Below the pieces are notes generated by a model. The model saw nothing but the letters and a program-made list of their open reading frames with translations. It was not told where the DNA came from and made no database searches. The position numbers and the translations under genes were made by a program. From positions 1 to 11,893 of the forward strand of contig JASHSN010000398.1 of assembly GCA_030038695.1 (NCBI GenBank): a stretch of 11,893 nt of DNA, in the 5' to 3' direction. Numbering within the stretch: position 1 is the stretch's first letter; each line of letters begins with the position of its first letter. The DNA is from Nitrososphaeraceae archaeon (GTDB lineage Archaea > Thermoproteota > Nitrososphaeria > Nitrososphaerales > Nitrososphaeraceae). Shown here piece by piece: positions 5,741-11,893 of this stretch.

Positions 5741-7012
5741 ATGCGTGAATCAAAGATGCATACTCAGAAGTATTTTTTAGCAAAGAAGGAATCTCTTATA
5801 AGGCTATTTCTTTACACAGGGCCTGCTCTTATCGTGAGCATAGCCTACATGGATCCTGGCAATTATGGTACTGATATTCAAGGCGGAGCATCGTTTAATT
5901 ACAGTCTCCTTTGGGTAGTCTGGCTTTCTAGCGCGATGGCAATGATGCTTCAATATTTGTCTGGTAAGCTCGGAATAGCAACAGGGAAGTCGTTACCAGA
6001 AATAATGCGTGAAAAACTCAGGAGGAGAATGTTTATCGTGCCATACTGGTTAGCTTCAGAAGCAGCCTCGGCTGCTACTGACTTGGCAGAGTATCTTGGA
6101 ACTGTTATCGCTCTTAATCTGCTATTTGGAATTCCAATGATTTATGCCTCGATCTTCGGAGCCTTGGATGTAATCTTAATACTTGCCATCACAACACGCA
6201 AATTTCGTATTCTTGAACAAATGTTCATTCTATTTGTTTCGATAATAAGTTTTGGATATTTTTATGAAGTTTTCATCACAAAACCAGATCCCTCCGCCAT
6301 ACTATACCATTCATTTGTTCCTATAATTGCAAATCCCAACGCATTACTGATAGCAGTTGGAATTATTGGAGCCACGGTAATGCCACATGCGCTTTTTGTA
6401 CATTCTTGGCTTACTAAAAATAAAGCCAAAGATAAATCTATTCAAGAGAAGAGAGTGTTACGAAAGCTACATCTTACAGAAAATGTTGTTATACTCATAA
6501 TTGCAGGGATGGTAAACGCAGCTATAATGATCATGGCAGCTGCCGCATTTAATGCACACTACTCTAATATAGCTTCGATATCTGATGCTTACAAAACCTT
6601 AATTCCATTATTTGGTGCTGGGGCTGGAATAGTATTTGTTATTACTCTGCTTTCCTCTGGTATATCCTCTTCAGTCGTTGGTACATTGGCTGGTCAGGCC
6701 GTGATGGAAGGTCTGTTAGGTATGAAAGTTAACATCTGGCTAAGGCGGATCGTAACGCGGTTCATCAATGTAGTCCCTACTACAATTGCACTTTTGCTTG
6801 GATTAGATCCTCTCAGCATATTGGTATACAGTCAAGTAATACTAAGTTTAATGATCCCCTTGCCTATGATACCTCTTGTATTATTGACAAGAAATAAAAG
6901 TGTGATGGGCGAGTTTGTGAATAGACATATTACAACAATAATTTCAATTGTTTTTGTTGCGCTAATATTAGCCTTTAACTCTTATTTAATTACAACTACG
7001 ATCAAGCTATGA
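5741..7012 (+). CDS. mntH: Nramp/MntH-family divalent metal (Mn2+/Fe2+) importer
   Basis: This 423-aa polytopic protein has about 11 membrane helices. It belongs to the proton-coupled Nramp family that imports Mn2+, Fe2+ and related ions across the cytoplasmic membrane. Helix 1 carries the signature D38-P-G-N41 followed by YGTDIQGG. Helix 6 carries A211-T-V-M214-P-H216 in IIGATVMPHALFVHSWL. The Asp, Asn, Ala and Met are the metal-coordinating set, and the retained Met favours transition metals over Mg2+ or Al3+, unlike the NRMT/NRAT branches. Helix 3 has the conserved ATDLAEYLG (112-120). The length is typical and no domain is missing. A TATA box 20-27 nt upstream implies a leaderless mRNA, and a DtxR-like sequence next to it suggests metal-dependent repression. 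The choice between Mn and Fe as main substrate cannot be made from sequence. Confidence 0.96.
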   Translation: MRESKMHTQKYFLAKKESLIRLFLYTGPALIVSIAYMDPGNYGTDIQGGASFNYSLLWVVWLSSAMAMMLQYLSGKLGIATGKSLPEIMREKLRRRMFIVPYWLASEAASAATDLAEYLGTVIALNLLFGIPMIYASIFGALDVILILAITTRKFRILEQMFILFVSIISFGYFYEVFITKPDPSAILYHSFVPIIANPNALLIAVGIIGATVMPHALFVHSWLTKNKAKDKSIQEKRVLRKLHLTENVVILIIAGMVNAAIMIMAAAAFNAHYSNIASISDAYKTLIPLFGAGAGIVFVITLLSSGISSSVVGTLAGQAVMEGLLGMKVNIWLRRIVTRFINVVPTTIALLLGLDPLSILVYSQVILSLMIPLPMIPLVLLTRNKSVMGEFVNRHITTIISIVFVALILAFNSYLITTTIKL

Positions 7013-7639
7013 GTTGCCACATTTTATGGACAAGGGTCTTATCTATGGATTATCACCTATTCATCGAAACCAGCTGATTCCGGGACCATTTTATTTGATC
7101 ACCATTCTGAATTTTAAGATACCCAAACTTTGCATAGAGAAATATTAATCATCCTCTAGCCAAAGCTATTGAAGCAAAAGCTCAAGGGAAACTGAAATGA
7201 AGATAATGACAACTATGAAAATAACATAAAAGTTATCTATTGTTGTACTTATCAGGATTCGAGATTCTTTTGTACCAATAGGTCGATAGATGATAAAATG
7301 GGGATGTGTATCCACAGTTGGCAGCAATTGCAGCAGTGATCTTACTGTCCCCATCAGATCAACTATTGGTAACCCATCAATGGTCTTCCCTGGACGCTTC
7401 GGTGACTTCCACCACTTCGGCTTCGGTAGCTGCGATTGCCCTGGCTGACACACATGAGACGATAAACGCCAAGCGGCGTTTCTCATCTTTTTCTACGTAT
7501 TCAGGATTTCCTTCGTCATGTTATGTTTTTAAGACTGTAGCTTGATCCCACACATGGAATTCATCTTGTCCTTTATTAAGCAGGTGACGTATGGATATAA
7601 TGTGGTAATGGAGCTGCCTCACGTTTCGCAATATGGGAA
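7013..7639. other. Long intergenic region with hairpin and possible gene remnants
   Basis: None of the frames of 79-106 codons across 7166-7545 shows a recognisable family, and they overlap one another on opposite strands. A minus-strand frame open from 7520 to 7380 has protein-like composition (AIAATEAEVVEVTEASRED) but no good start and TGA stops, which suggests a decayed gene. A plus-strand frame ending at 7200 (HPLAKAIEAKAQGKLK) also looks like the tail of a lost gene. A strong hairpin lies at 7464-7481. An AT-rich stretch at 7565-7600 may hold the promoter of the next gene. Confidence 0.4.
7464..7481. repeat. Perfect 7-bp stem hairpin with tetraloop
   Basis: AAACGCC-AAGC-GGCGTTT is a GC-containing stem closed by a 4-nt loop. 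Outer TGAG (7455-7458) and CTCA (7482-7485) can extend it across a bulge. On the plus strand it is followed by a T-rich CTCATCTTTTTC, so it resembles a hairpin terminator or the end of a small RNA. Confidence 0.45.
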
Positions 7640-8260
7640 ATGTTAGATAGTCAGCTTTATCTTGTCAATGGTGTTGTTGCTCTTCTTGCTGCTGCAATTC
7701 CCATTTACCTTACTATAAGATTGAACAATAATCTCAGAAAATTAACGGCAATACTCACTATTTTTATACTTATGCATGCTGCTTATTGTTGGTTAAACTA
7801 TTTCGGGTTTGGTTTGTTATCGGACGGGGTTTTTGAACCGCTTTCTGCTGCAGTCTTGATGTTTTTTGGAATCTCTTATTATGAGATAGCCAAACAAGAG
7901 AAAGTTAGTATTAAAAAAATGGCTGTATTCTGTGGCCCCATTGCTCTACTTTTCGTTTTCTTAGGGACGATAATCTTGCTATTGGGGACGTTGAGTATAT
8001 TTGTATGGCTAGCAGCGCGGTCCAAGGATATAAGAAGTTTTCAATTCCAAATCTCGATATTTATAATAATTTGGATATTGGGAGGGGTAGCTGATATCCT
8101 TCAGGATTCAGGAATCATCGTTCTCTCTTCGATGCAAGGTGATATTGGTTTAGAAATACACTTCGCCTCCTTGGTCTTTTTGAGCATTATGATATGGCTT
8201 AGATTCTACTATTCACAAAAAAGCGGAAACAGGACGATTAAGGCACTTGATGCGAAATAG
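7640..8260 (+). CDS. Polytopic membrane protein of unknown function, 206 aa
   Basis: I do not recognise the family. The protein is very hydrophobic, with about six predicted membrane segments: roughly 6-28, 35-57, 62-84, 94-127 (long, perhaps one helix plus a re-entrant part), 134-154 and 168-190. A short basic C-terminal tail (SQKSGNRTIKALDAK) would be cytoplasmic by the positive-inside rule. Charged residues are few: a conserved-looking DGVFEP loop between helices 2 and 3, YYEIAKQEK after helix 3, and GGVADILQD in helix 5. The overall shape resembles the small 5-7-helix sensor modules found in front of archaeal histidine kinases, but no kinase or output domain is attached. The start ATG 7640 is preceded by GGGAA only 1-5 nt away, so translation initiation is weakly marked. 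The 3' end overlaps the tail of a decayed minus-strand gene. Confidence 0.8.
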   Translation: MLDSQLYLVNGVVALLAAAIPIYLTIRLNNNLRKLTAILTIFILMHAAYCWLNYFGFGLLSDGVFEPLSAAVLMFFGISYYEIAKQEKVSIKKMAVFCGPIALLFVFLGTIILLLGTLSIFVWLAARSKDIRSFQFQISIFIIIWILGGVADILQDSGIIVLSSMQGDIGLEIHFASLVFLSIMIWLRFYYSQKSGNRTIKALDAK

Positions 8261-8614
8261 ATGAATCTAATCTGAATCAGGTGATCTAAAGAAATTCTGT
8301 GATTTTTGGTATTTTTAGTATCAAAATTGTGCTCAACCCTTAACACTGTTTTATTGTGTTCAGCCTCAATTTCATACGATTCGAAATCTTGCCATACTCA
8401 CTAATTTCAATATTATCAACAATAAGCAGCTCCAGAGGCAGTGCTAGGACATTACCTTTCATTATAATTTGATTAAGAGATTTGAATTGATACATTGCTG
8501 CGTCCAGAAACTCTTCCCATTCAATGTCAGCAAGGATAGCTCACCTTAGTCATCGCCTTCGACTAAAATACCTTTTAGGTTAACTGCCCGACAACGCAGA
8601 GCGGTTAAACTTCT
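8209..8614 (-). pseudogene. Decayed minus-strand gene in three reading-frame pieces
   Basis: The minus strand shows three successive protein-like segments in different frames. The first (8614-8546) ends RAVNLKGILVEGDD at a TAA. The second (8540-8340) contains DIEWEEFLDAAMYQFKSLNQ and continues to a TAA; from an internal ATG at 8495 it would be 51 aa. The third (8397-8209) contains ESYEIEAEHNKTVLRVEHNF and runs to a TAG inside the 3' end of the neighbouring membrane-protein gene. The pieces abut in the right order and none has a good start for its full length, which is the pattern of a frameshifted gene of about 110-130 codons. I recognise no family. The middle piece could instead be a genuine 51-aa gene. 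Confidence 0.42.
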
Positions 8615-8778
8615 TTATGCTAAATCGCCCTATCGCAAATTTTTGAAATCTAGCCTTCGTCTGACATTGCTTGACAAGTACGAATACGATCAATTATCGA
8701 TGAATGCTTTTACAGAGTATGTAGTCGCATCGCCTAGTCTATACCTTAATAATAATCCTTTGTCATATAAAAGAAATA

Positions 8779-8970
8779 ATGAATTGCAAAACAGTTTTGG
8801 CCATTAGTGCGGTATCTATTGCTGCAACACTTTTACTATTCGAATCAGGTGCTTCTGTTCAAAGCAATCAAGCATATGCCTATTATGGCTTCTACAACCA
8901 CGCCTATAGAGTCTACCACCCCTGGTGGCATCATTTCTGGTGGCACCCCTGGTGGCACTATCGCTGGTAG
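8779..8970 (+). CDS. Small exported peptide with Trp/His-rich tail
   Basis: This 63-aa product has a classic signal-peptide shape: MNCKT, a hydrophobic core (VLAISAVSIAATLLLF), then polar residues up to about 35 with an Ala-x-Ala-like site near NQAYAYY. The mature part would be only about 25-30 residues and is dominated by aromatic residues and His: YNHAYRVYHPWWHH, then FWWHPWWHYRW. The last 17 residues repeat a (H)(F/P)WWH unit and contain seven Trp and five His. Such a sequence could bind Cu, Zn or Fe outside the membrane, or interact with lipid or cell-wall sugars. I know no named family for it. Other frames across this stretch give no plausible protein. The gene lies between a decayed gene and a convergent minus-strand gene, with ATATAAAA just upstream. 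Confidence 0.72.
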   Translation: MNCKTVLAISAVSIAATLLLFESGASVQSNQAYAYYGFYNHAYRVYHPWWHHFWWHPWWHYRW

Positions 8971-9019
8971 TATTAGACTACAGGAAAGCCAAGACTCCAC
9001 TAGAGGCTCCAATTAGCTA

Positions 9020-9226
9020 TCATTTCTCAAACCCGCTAATCATATCCTCTATTATCGTTAATTGTTGTCGTAATCTATCCCGTTCTTTTTCTAGCCAATG
9101 CTGAGCAGTTTCACCGTCCATCTTTTTATTGCCCAAATAATGAAGCCAGAAATCCACATGGGCCTTGTAACTTTCCAATTCTCCCTCTGGTCTCTTATAA
9201 TTATCGTGAAAGATTTCACTCACCAT
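9020..9226 (-). CDS. Conserved-looking small helical protein, 68 aa, function unknown
   Basis: From the ATG at 9226 the product is 68 aa, charged and helical. It contains SEIFHDNYKRPEGELESYK, then AHVDFWLHYLGNKKMDGETA, and ends in a likely coiled-coil or helix-turn-helix tail (QHWLEKERDRLRQQLTIIED). There is no signal peptide, membrane helix or Cys. An in-frame TTG at 9235 exists, but AGAGGATT (9234-9241) is a Shine-Dalgarno site correctly spaced for the ATG at 9226, so the shorter form is preferred. A 21-codon ORF ends inside its first codons, and another precedes that, suggesting a polycistronic transcript of tiny genes. I do not recognise the family. Confidence 0.68.
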   Translation of the reverse strand: MVSEIFHDNYKRPEGELESYKAHVDFWLHYLGNKKMDGETAQHWLEKERDRLRQQLTIIEDMISGFEK

Positions 9227-9285
9227 GACCACCAATCCTCTGTACGTTTTCCTCTGAACTTATTCTTATCCTTATTCTTGTTCAT
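9220..9285 (-). CDS. Possible 21-aa ORF overlapping the 68-aa gene start
   Basis: The ATG at 9285 opens MNKNKDKNKFRGKRTEDWWS followed by W and a TGA. The stop lies within the second and third codons of the 68-aa gene, an arrangement typical of translational coupling. It is Lys/Arg-rich with a Trp-rich end. The size makes chance occurrence possible. Confidence 0.25.
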   Translation of the reverse strand: MNKNKDKNKFRGKRTEDWWSW

Positions 9286-9331
9286 CGCAGATCTCTTCGC
9301 CGCTTTCTTTCTCGTCGGGTTGCTTGCTCAT
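9272..9331 (-). CDS. Possible 19-aa acidic ORF
   Basis: The ATG at 9331 opens MSKQPDEKESGEEICDEQE, then TAA, overlapping the start of the 21-codon ORF in another frame. Its composition looks like a real protein N-terminus. The two tiny ORFs could be one 40-residue protein broken by a frameshift. Confidence 0.25.
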   Translation of the reverse strand: MSKQPDEKESGEEICDEQE

Positions 9332-9820
9332 AATATCCAATAATTCTCTATTGTCTAATTTGGATACTCGACATATTAAATATAGAGATATAAGATTGTC
9401 ATAGTTAAGAGTCAGTCATATTCAAAAATATATGAAATTTGGAGTATTTTTATATTTCTATTATCAAAAATATGAAGACCGTGTCATAATGAACATTCTA
9501 TTTTAAGGCGCGTATACCCACCTGAATCTGATACTTCGGACGGAAGAGCGGCATATTAAAGTCGTCATTATTATTAAATAGGAAGTGATTCTGAAATGAG
9601 TACAAGAACTCAACCTCCCATTTAGTACAGGGCAGAACAACCTCCCCTCACTATAGAAGTAGTGTAACGAACGAACATAACGAACAAGCGAAACAAGAAA
9701 GTGAGAATAAGGGTATGAAATACGAAGTGTTGACTTGCTCGGACATGATCGCGTAAGCCTTGACAATTATTCTACTATACTAACTGGCGCGATTGAAATA
9801 AAAGAAAAATAGATACTAAA
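9332..9820. other. AT-rich divergent intergenic region
   Basis: No convincing gene is present. The 9360-9480 part is strongly AT-rich, with two imperfect copies of TCAAAAATAT(AT)GAA (9422-9436 and 9464-9476), and probably carries the promoters of the minus-strand tiny genes. From 9595 a plus-strand frame (MSTRTQPPI, then YRAEQPPLTIEVV) is broken by stops. Around 9666-9693 a short run of AACGAAC-type repeats occurs. A small stem CACTA/TAGTG lies at 9649-9664. AAATAAAAG at 9796-9804 may be the TATA element of the deacetylase gene. Confidence 0.4.
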
Positions 9821-10996
9821 ATGTTATTTCATAGAATTTTAATTAAGTTATTTGAAACTCTTTCATCTGTAACCGTTATTAAACGATTCTTCTTATGTAG
9901 ACTATATCCTCAAGTGTTTGAGAGAAACCCAAAATTTGGCATTATTGCTACAATCGCTGCTATAATACTCATGACGAGTAGTAGTTCATTCTTAAACATG
10001 CCCCTAACTCGTGCAGCTGTTTCATCAAATCTAGATCGCTCTAATAACCAATCCCTTAACACTTCTCATCTATTCTTCATCCCTCCGTTATCAAAGTCTA
10101 GTGGTCTTCATAACCGGACTCTATCTACCTCTCGTACCTATTTTGTACATCCACCATACTCCACTTCAAGCGGTAAAATCAACTTCGTTAATCGTAATAA
10201 CAAGGTGATAATGTTAGGTTTTGATGATGGATGGAAAAGTCAAATAATGTATGCAAAACCCATCTTAGACAAATATGGTTTTAAGGCTAGCTTTTTTGTC
10301 GTATGTAATTATGTTAACTCTGGAAATTTAGGGCGTTTGAACTGGCAGGATATTGCAGCGTTGCAAAAGGATGGCATGGATATAGAATCACACTCCATGA
10401 CTCATACTCCTTATCTTAATATACTACACCAAAAAGAATTGGATTATGAAATTGGCGGCTCAAAACAATGCCTTTCTGTCCATGGATATAATCCTACAAT
10501 CTTTGCTTATCCATATAATTCCGGGTCAACTGTGCCAGCTGTAATAGACACAGTTGCTAGATACTACGATATAGGACGATCTGGGACTGCACCGCTTATG
10601 TTCTTAGATTGTGATGGGTTTAGGAACCATCCACAAACTGATTGTAGAACCTATACGCCCACTGGAGGACTAAATTATGCAACAAGGTTTACAGCCAGGA
10701 GCCTATCATTTGATCTCGTAGAAATAAAGGATTCATTTGATAACACCAAAATATTTTCTGACTTTATAAAATTGGTCAATAGCCAGGGTACTTATAATAC
10801 AGGTGGAAAGATAAATGCAATTCCTTTACTTATATTCCACAATGTAGATTGGGTTACTAACCGTCCCTATAATACTAATGTAGGACTGTTTGGTCAATTG
10901 ATGAAATATCTGTATGAGAATCATTTCAAAGTATTAACTTACAAGGAGCTTCGATACAACACACAGACTAATACTTTTTACTTATATGGTATGTAA
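9821..10996 (+). CDS. Membrane-anchored NodB-type polysaccharide deacetylase
   Basis: This 391-aa member of carbohydrate esterase family 4 would remove N- or O-acetyl groups from surface polysaccharide in a metal-dependent way. Domains: a basic N-terminal segment (1-38), one membrane helix (about 39-56), a Ser/Asn-rich linker (57-120), then the NodB fold (about 125-385). Catalytic motifs are seen: F134-D135-D136-G137 (metal-binding and base Asp), H191-S-M-T-H195 (two zinc-ligand His) and A229-Y-P-Y232 (groove motif). The catalytic domain would lie outside the cell. The linker holds two imperfect copies of a unit of about 20 residues (76-95 and 98-118) with N-x-S/T sequons. No glycan-synthesis genes are adjacent, so the substrate (exopolysaccharide or S-layer glycan) is an inference. 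The start ATG 9821 is the first in frame. Confidence 0.94.
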   Translation: MLFHRILIKLFETLSSVTVIKRFFLCRLYPQVFERNPKFGIIATIAAIILMTSSSSFLNMPLTRAAVSSNLDRSNNQSLNTSHLFFIPPLSKSSGLHNRTLSTSRTYFVHPPYSTSSGKINFVNRNNKVIMLGFDDGWKSQIMYAKPILDKYGFKASFFVVCNYVNSGNLGRLNWQDIAALQKDGMDIESHSMTHTPYLNILHQKELDYEIGGSKQCLSVHGYNPTIFAYPYNSGSTVPAVIDTVARYYDIGRSGTAPLMFLDCDGFRNHPQTDCRTYTPTGGLNYATRFTARSLSFDLVEIKDSFDNTKIFSDFIKLVNSQGTYNTGGKINAIPLLIFHNVDWVTNRPYNTNVGLFGQLMKYLYENHFKVLTYKELRYNTQTNTFYLYGM

Positions 10997-11187
10997 TGAT
11001 AATGAGTTGACCCCGAGCTTCAATATTATATTACTCCTGCTGCTTGACCTTATCTTTTATATCTTGCTATCTTAACTTCGCTTGTGGCTGTGTTTTAATT
11101 AAGTATCTTTATTATTTATAATCATCAAAATGATGTCTTTTACCAAATTCAAATTAAGTATATAAGTATGTATATATCCATACGTTC

Positions 11188-11219
11188 ATTAGTACTAATC
11201 GTCAGTAATGGTACTAATC
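11188..11219. repeat. 12-bp palindrome plus direct repeat between convergent genes
   Basis: ATTAGTACTAAT (11188-11199) is a perfect palindrome. Its right part GTACTAATC recurs at 11211-11219, exactly 19 nt after the copy at 11192-11200, about two helical turns. TATA-like sequences (11160-11177) lie just upstream. This looks like an operator pair, but it is placed downstream of both flanking genes. Confidence 0.35.
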
Positions 11220-11263
11220 TCGCAGCTTGAAACTTATAGCCTAGATTTTATTATGCCATGTGA

Positions 11264-11893
11264 TTAAAATATCCTTAGAACGATATAGACTCCGTAGAAA
11301 ACAAGAACTATACTTATTGAAATAAGCAGTAAAGAATAGAATTTGGTTTTTAGTACTAAGGTGCCTCTATAAATCAAATACGATGTTAGCATTAGCCAAG
11401 CATAATCCATCCATATGTGAGAGGAGAACAAGATAAGAACTCCATTGACAAGGCCGAAGAAATGAATGGAATCAGAGATTAACTTTAAGCCTACGGTGAA
11501 CCACCAGATTAGAAAAATGGGATTCAAAGCACTAAACATAGCTCCTAGTAAAATTGGATCTTTCTTGTTGGTAATCCCAGCGTACGCTATTTTGCTATCA
11601 GCCTTACCTTTTCTGACATTAATTATTTGGGTAAATGCGAAGCCGATTATTGAGATACCACCAACGAGGCTAATTATTTTGAGATTCGCATTATTTAGAA
11701 AAACATACGAAAATGCAAATAAACTAAGTGCTAGTAGTATAATTAGTGGAAGTTCTACCATTGTGTGTCCATATGCGATTTTAATTCCTGCAGTGATCCC
11801 CATTTTGCTTCCGTAGATAATGTTAGCAAAAAATAAAGGACCCGGTGACAGTACACCAGACGCTGAAACTAGAACTACTTCAGCTGCAAATTC
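11264..11893 (-). CDS. LysE/RhtB-type exporter, N-terminus beyond the right edge
   Basis: The frame is open from 11893 to the TAA at 11264, giving 209 visible residues. The first Met inside the window (11803) is internal. The upstream residues EFAAEVVLVSASGVLSPGPL carry the family's Pro-Gly-Pro motif, followed by a Gly-rich segment GSKMGITAGIKIAYGHTMVE. The second hallmark, the A/L-N-P motif, appears as SALNPIFLIWW. About six membrane helices are present, as in LysE-superfamily amino-acid or metabolite exporters. Only the start codon and a few N-terminal residues should be missing. The archaeal substrates of this family are largely unassigned, so a specific amino acid cannot be named. The gene is convergent with the deacetylase. 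Confidence 0.92.
   Translation of the reverse strand, partial: EFAAEVVLVSASGVLSPGPLFFANIIYGSKMGITAGIKIAYGHTMVELPLIILLALSLFAFSYVFLNNANLKIISLVGGISIIGFAFTQIINVRKGKADSKIAYAGITNKKDPILLGAMFSALNPIFLIWWFTVGLKLISDSIHFFGLVNGVLILFSSHIWMDYAWLMLTSYLIYRGTLVLKTKFYSLLLISISIVLVFYGVYIVLRIF

Noticed and set aside
7166..7545. Overlapping frames of 79 and 106 codons on opposite strands
   Set aside because: They are antisense to each other with no recognisable family. The hydrophobic C-terminal stretch of the minus-strand one comes from AT-rich sequence.
8560..8650. Possible tRNA (gcagagcggttaaac resembles a D-arm)
   Set aside because: No T-arm with GTTC-type loop and no acceptor-stem pairing could be found around it.
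8807..9016. Alternative 69-codon frame over the Trp/His-rich peptide gene
   Set aside because: Its Gly/Thr-rich repeat is the out-of-frame reading of the Trp/His codons. The 8779 frame has a proper signal peptide.
9666..9693. AACGAAC-type short repeats as a CRISPR or origin element
   Set aside because: The units are only 4-8 nt, irregular and without spacers, so they are a low-complexity run.
9503..9766. 87-codon minus-strand frame
   Set aside because: Composition is Arg/Ser/Cys-rich and unlike neighbouring proteins, with no start signal.

Overview
This 11.9 kb window is AT-rich, loosely packed archaeal DNA, most likely from an ammonia-oxidising thaumarchaeon (Nitrososphaerota) of the Nitrososphaera/Nitrosocosmicus type. 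That assignment is an inference. It rests on the gene families, on TATA boxes about 20-35 nt from start codons (leaderless or short-leader transcripts), on occasional Shine-Dalgarno sites, on oligo-T terminator-like tracts, on long non-coding gaps, and on several thaumarchaeal-style tiny genes. No rRNA, tRNA, CRISPR array, insertion sequence or phage gene was recognised.

Layout. The left edge (1-152, minus) is the N-terminal half of a CsoR/RcnR/FrmR-type metal-responsive repressor. Divergent from it is an ABC importer: a NitT/TauT-type ATPase (481-1281) followed by a 547-residue permease made of two fused permease domains (1323-2966). No substrate-binding protein is present. Two minus-strand genes follow: a 103-aa Rieske ferredoxin (3190-3501) and, upstream of it, a VIT1/CCC1 iron/manganese transporter (3567-4319). 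On the plus strand come an all-alpha dimeric dUTPase-like NTP pyrophosphatase (4798-5124), a possible 41-aa Cys4/Cys5 mini-protein (5151-5276), and an Nramp/MntH metal-ion transporter (5741-7012) whose promoter carries a DtxR/IdeR-like sequence. The right half holds a 206-aa polytopic membrane protein (7640-8260), a decayed minus-strand gene (about 8209-8614), a 63-aa exported peptide with a Trp/His-rich tail (8779-8970), a 68-aa helical protein (9020-9226, minus) with tiny overlapping upstream ORFs, a membrane-anchored polysaccharide deacetylase (9821-10996), and a LysE-type exporter (11264 to the right edge, minus, N-terminus missing).

How the genes may work together. The recurrent theme is transition-metal handling: a CsoR-like sensor, a VIT1-type exporter/sequestration transporter, an Nramp importer with the full metal-site signature, an iron-sulfur ferredoxin, a Cys-cluster mini-protein and a His-rich exported peptide. 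Only the individual family calls are secure. The idea of a metal-homeostasis neighbourhood is an inference from proximity, because most genes have their own promoters and do not form one operon. I see no clear defence system or other wholly new multi-gene system. The best novel leads are the Trp/His-rich peptide, the Cys-cluster mini-ORF inside a frame closed only by TGA codons, the candidate metal-regulator operator in front of nramp, and the CsoR-like protein with His at the usual Cys ligand position.
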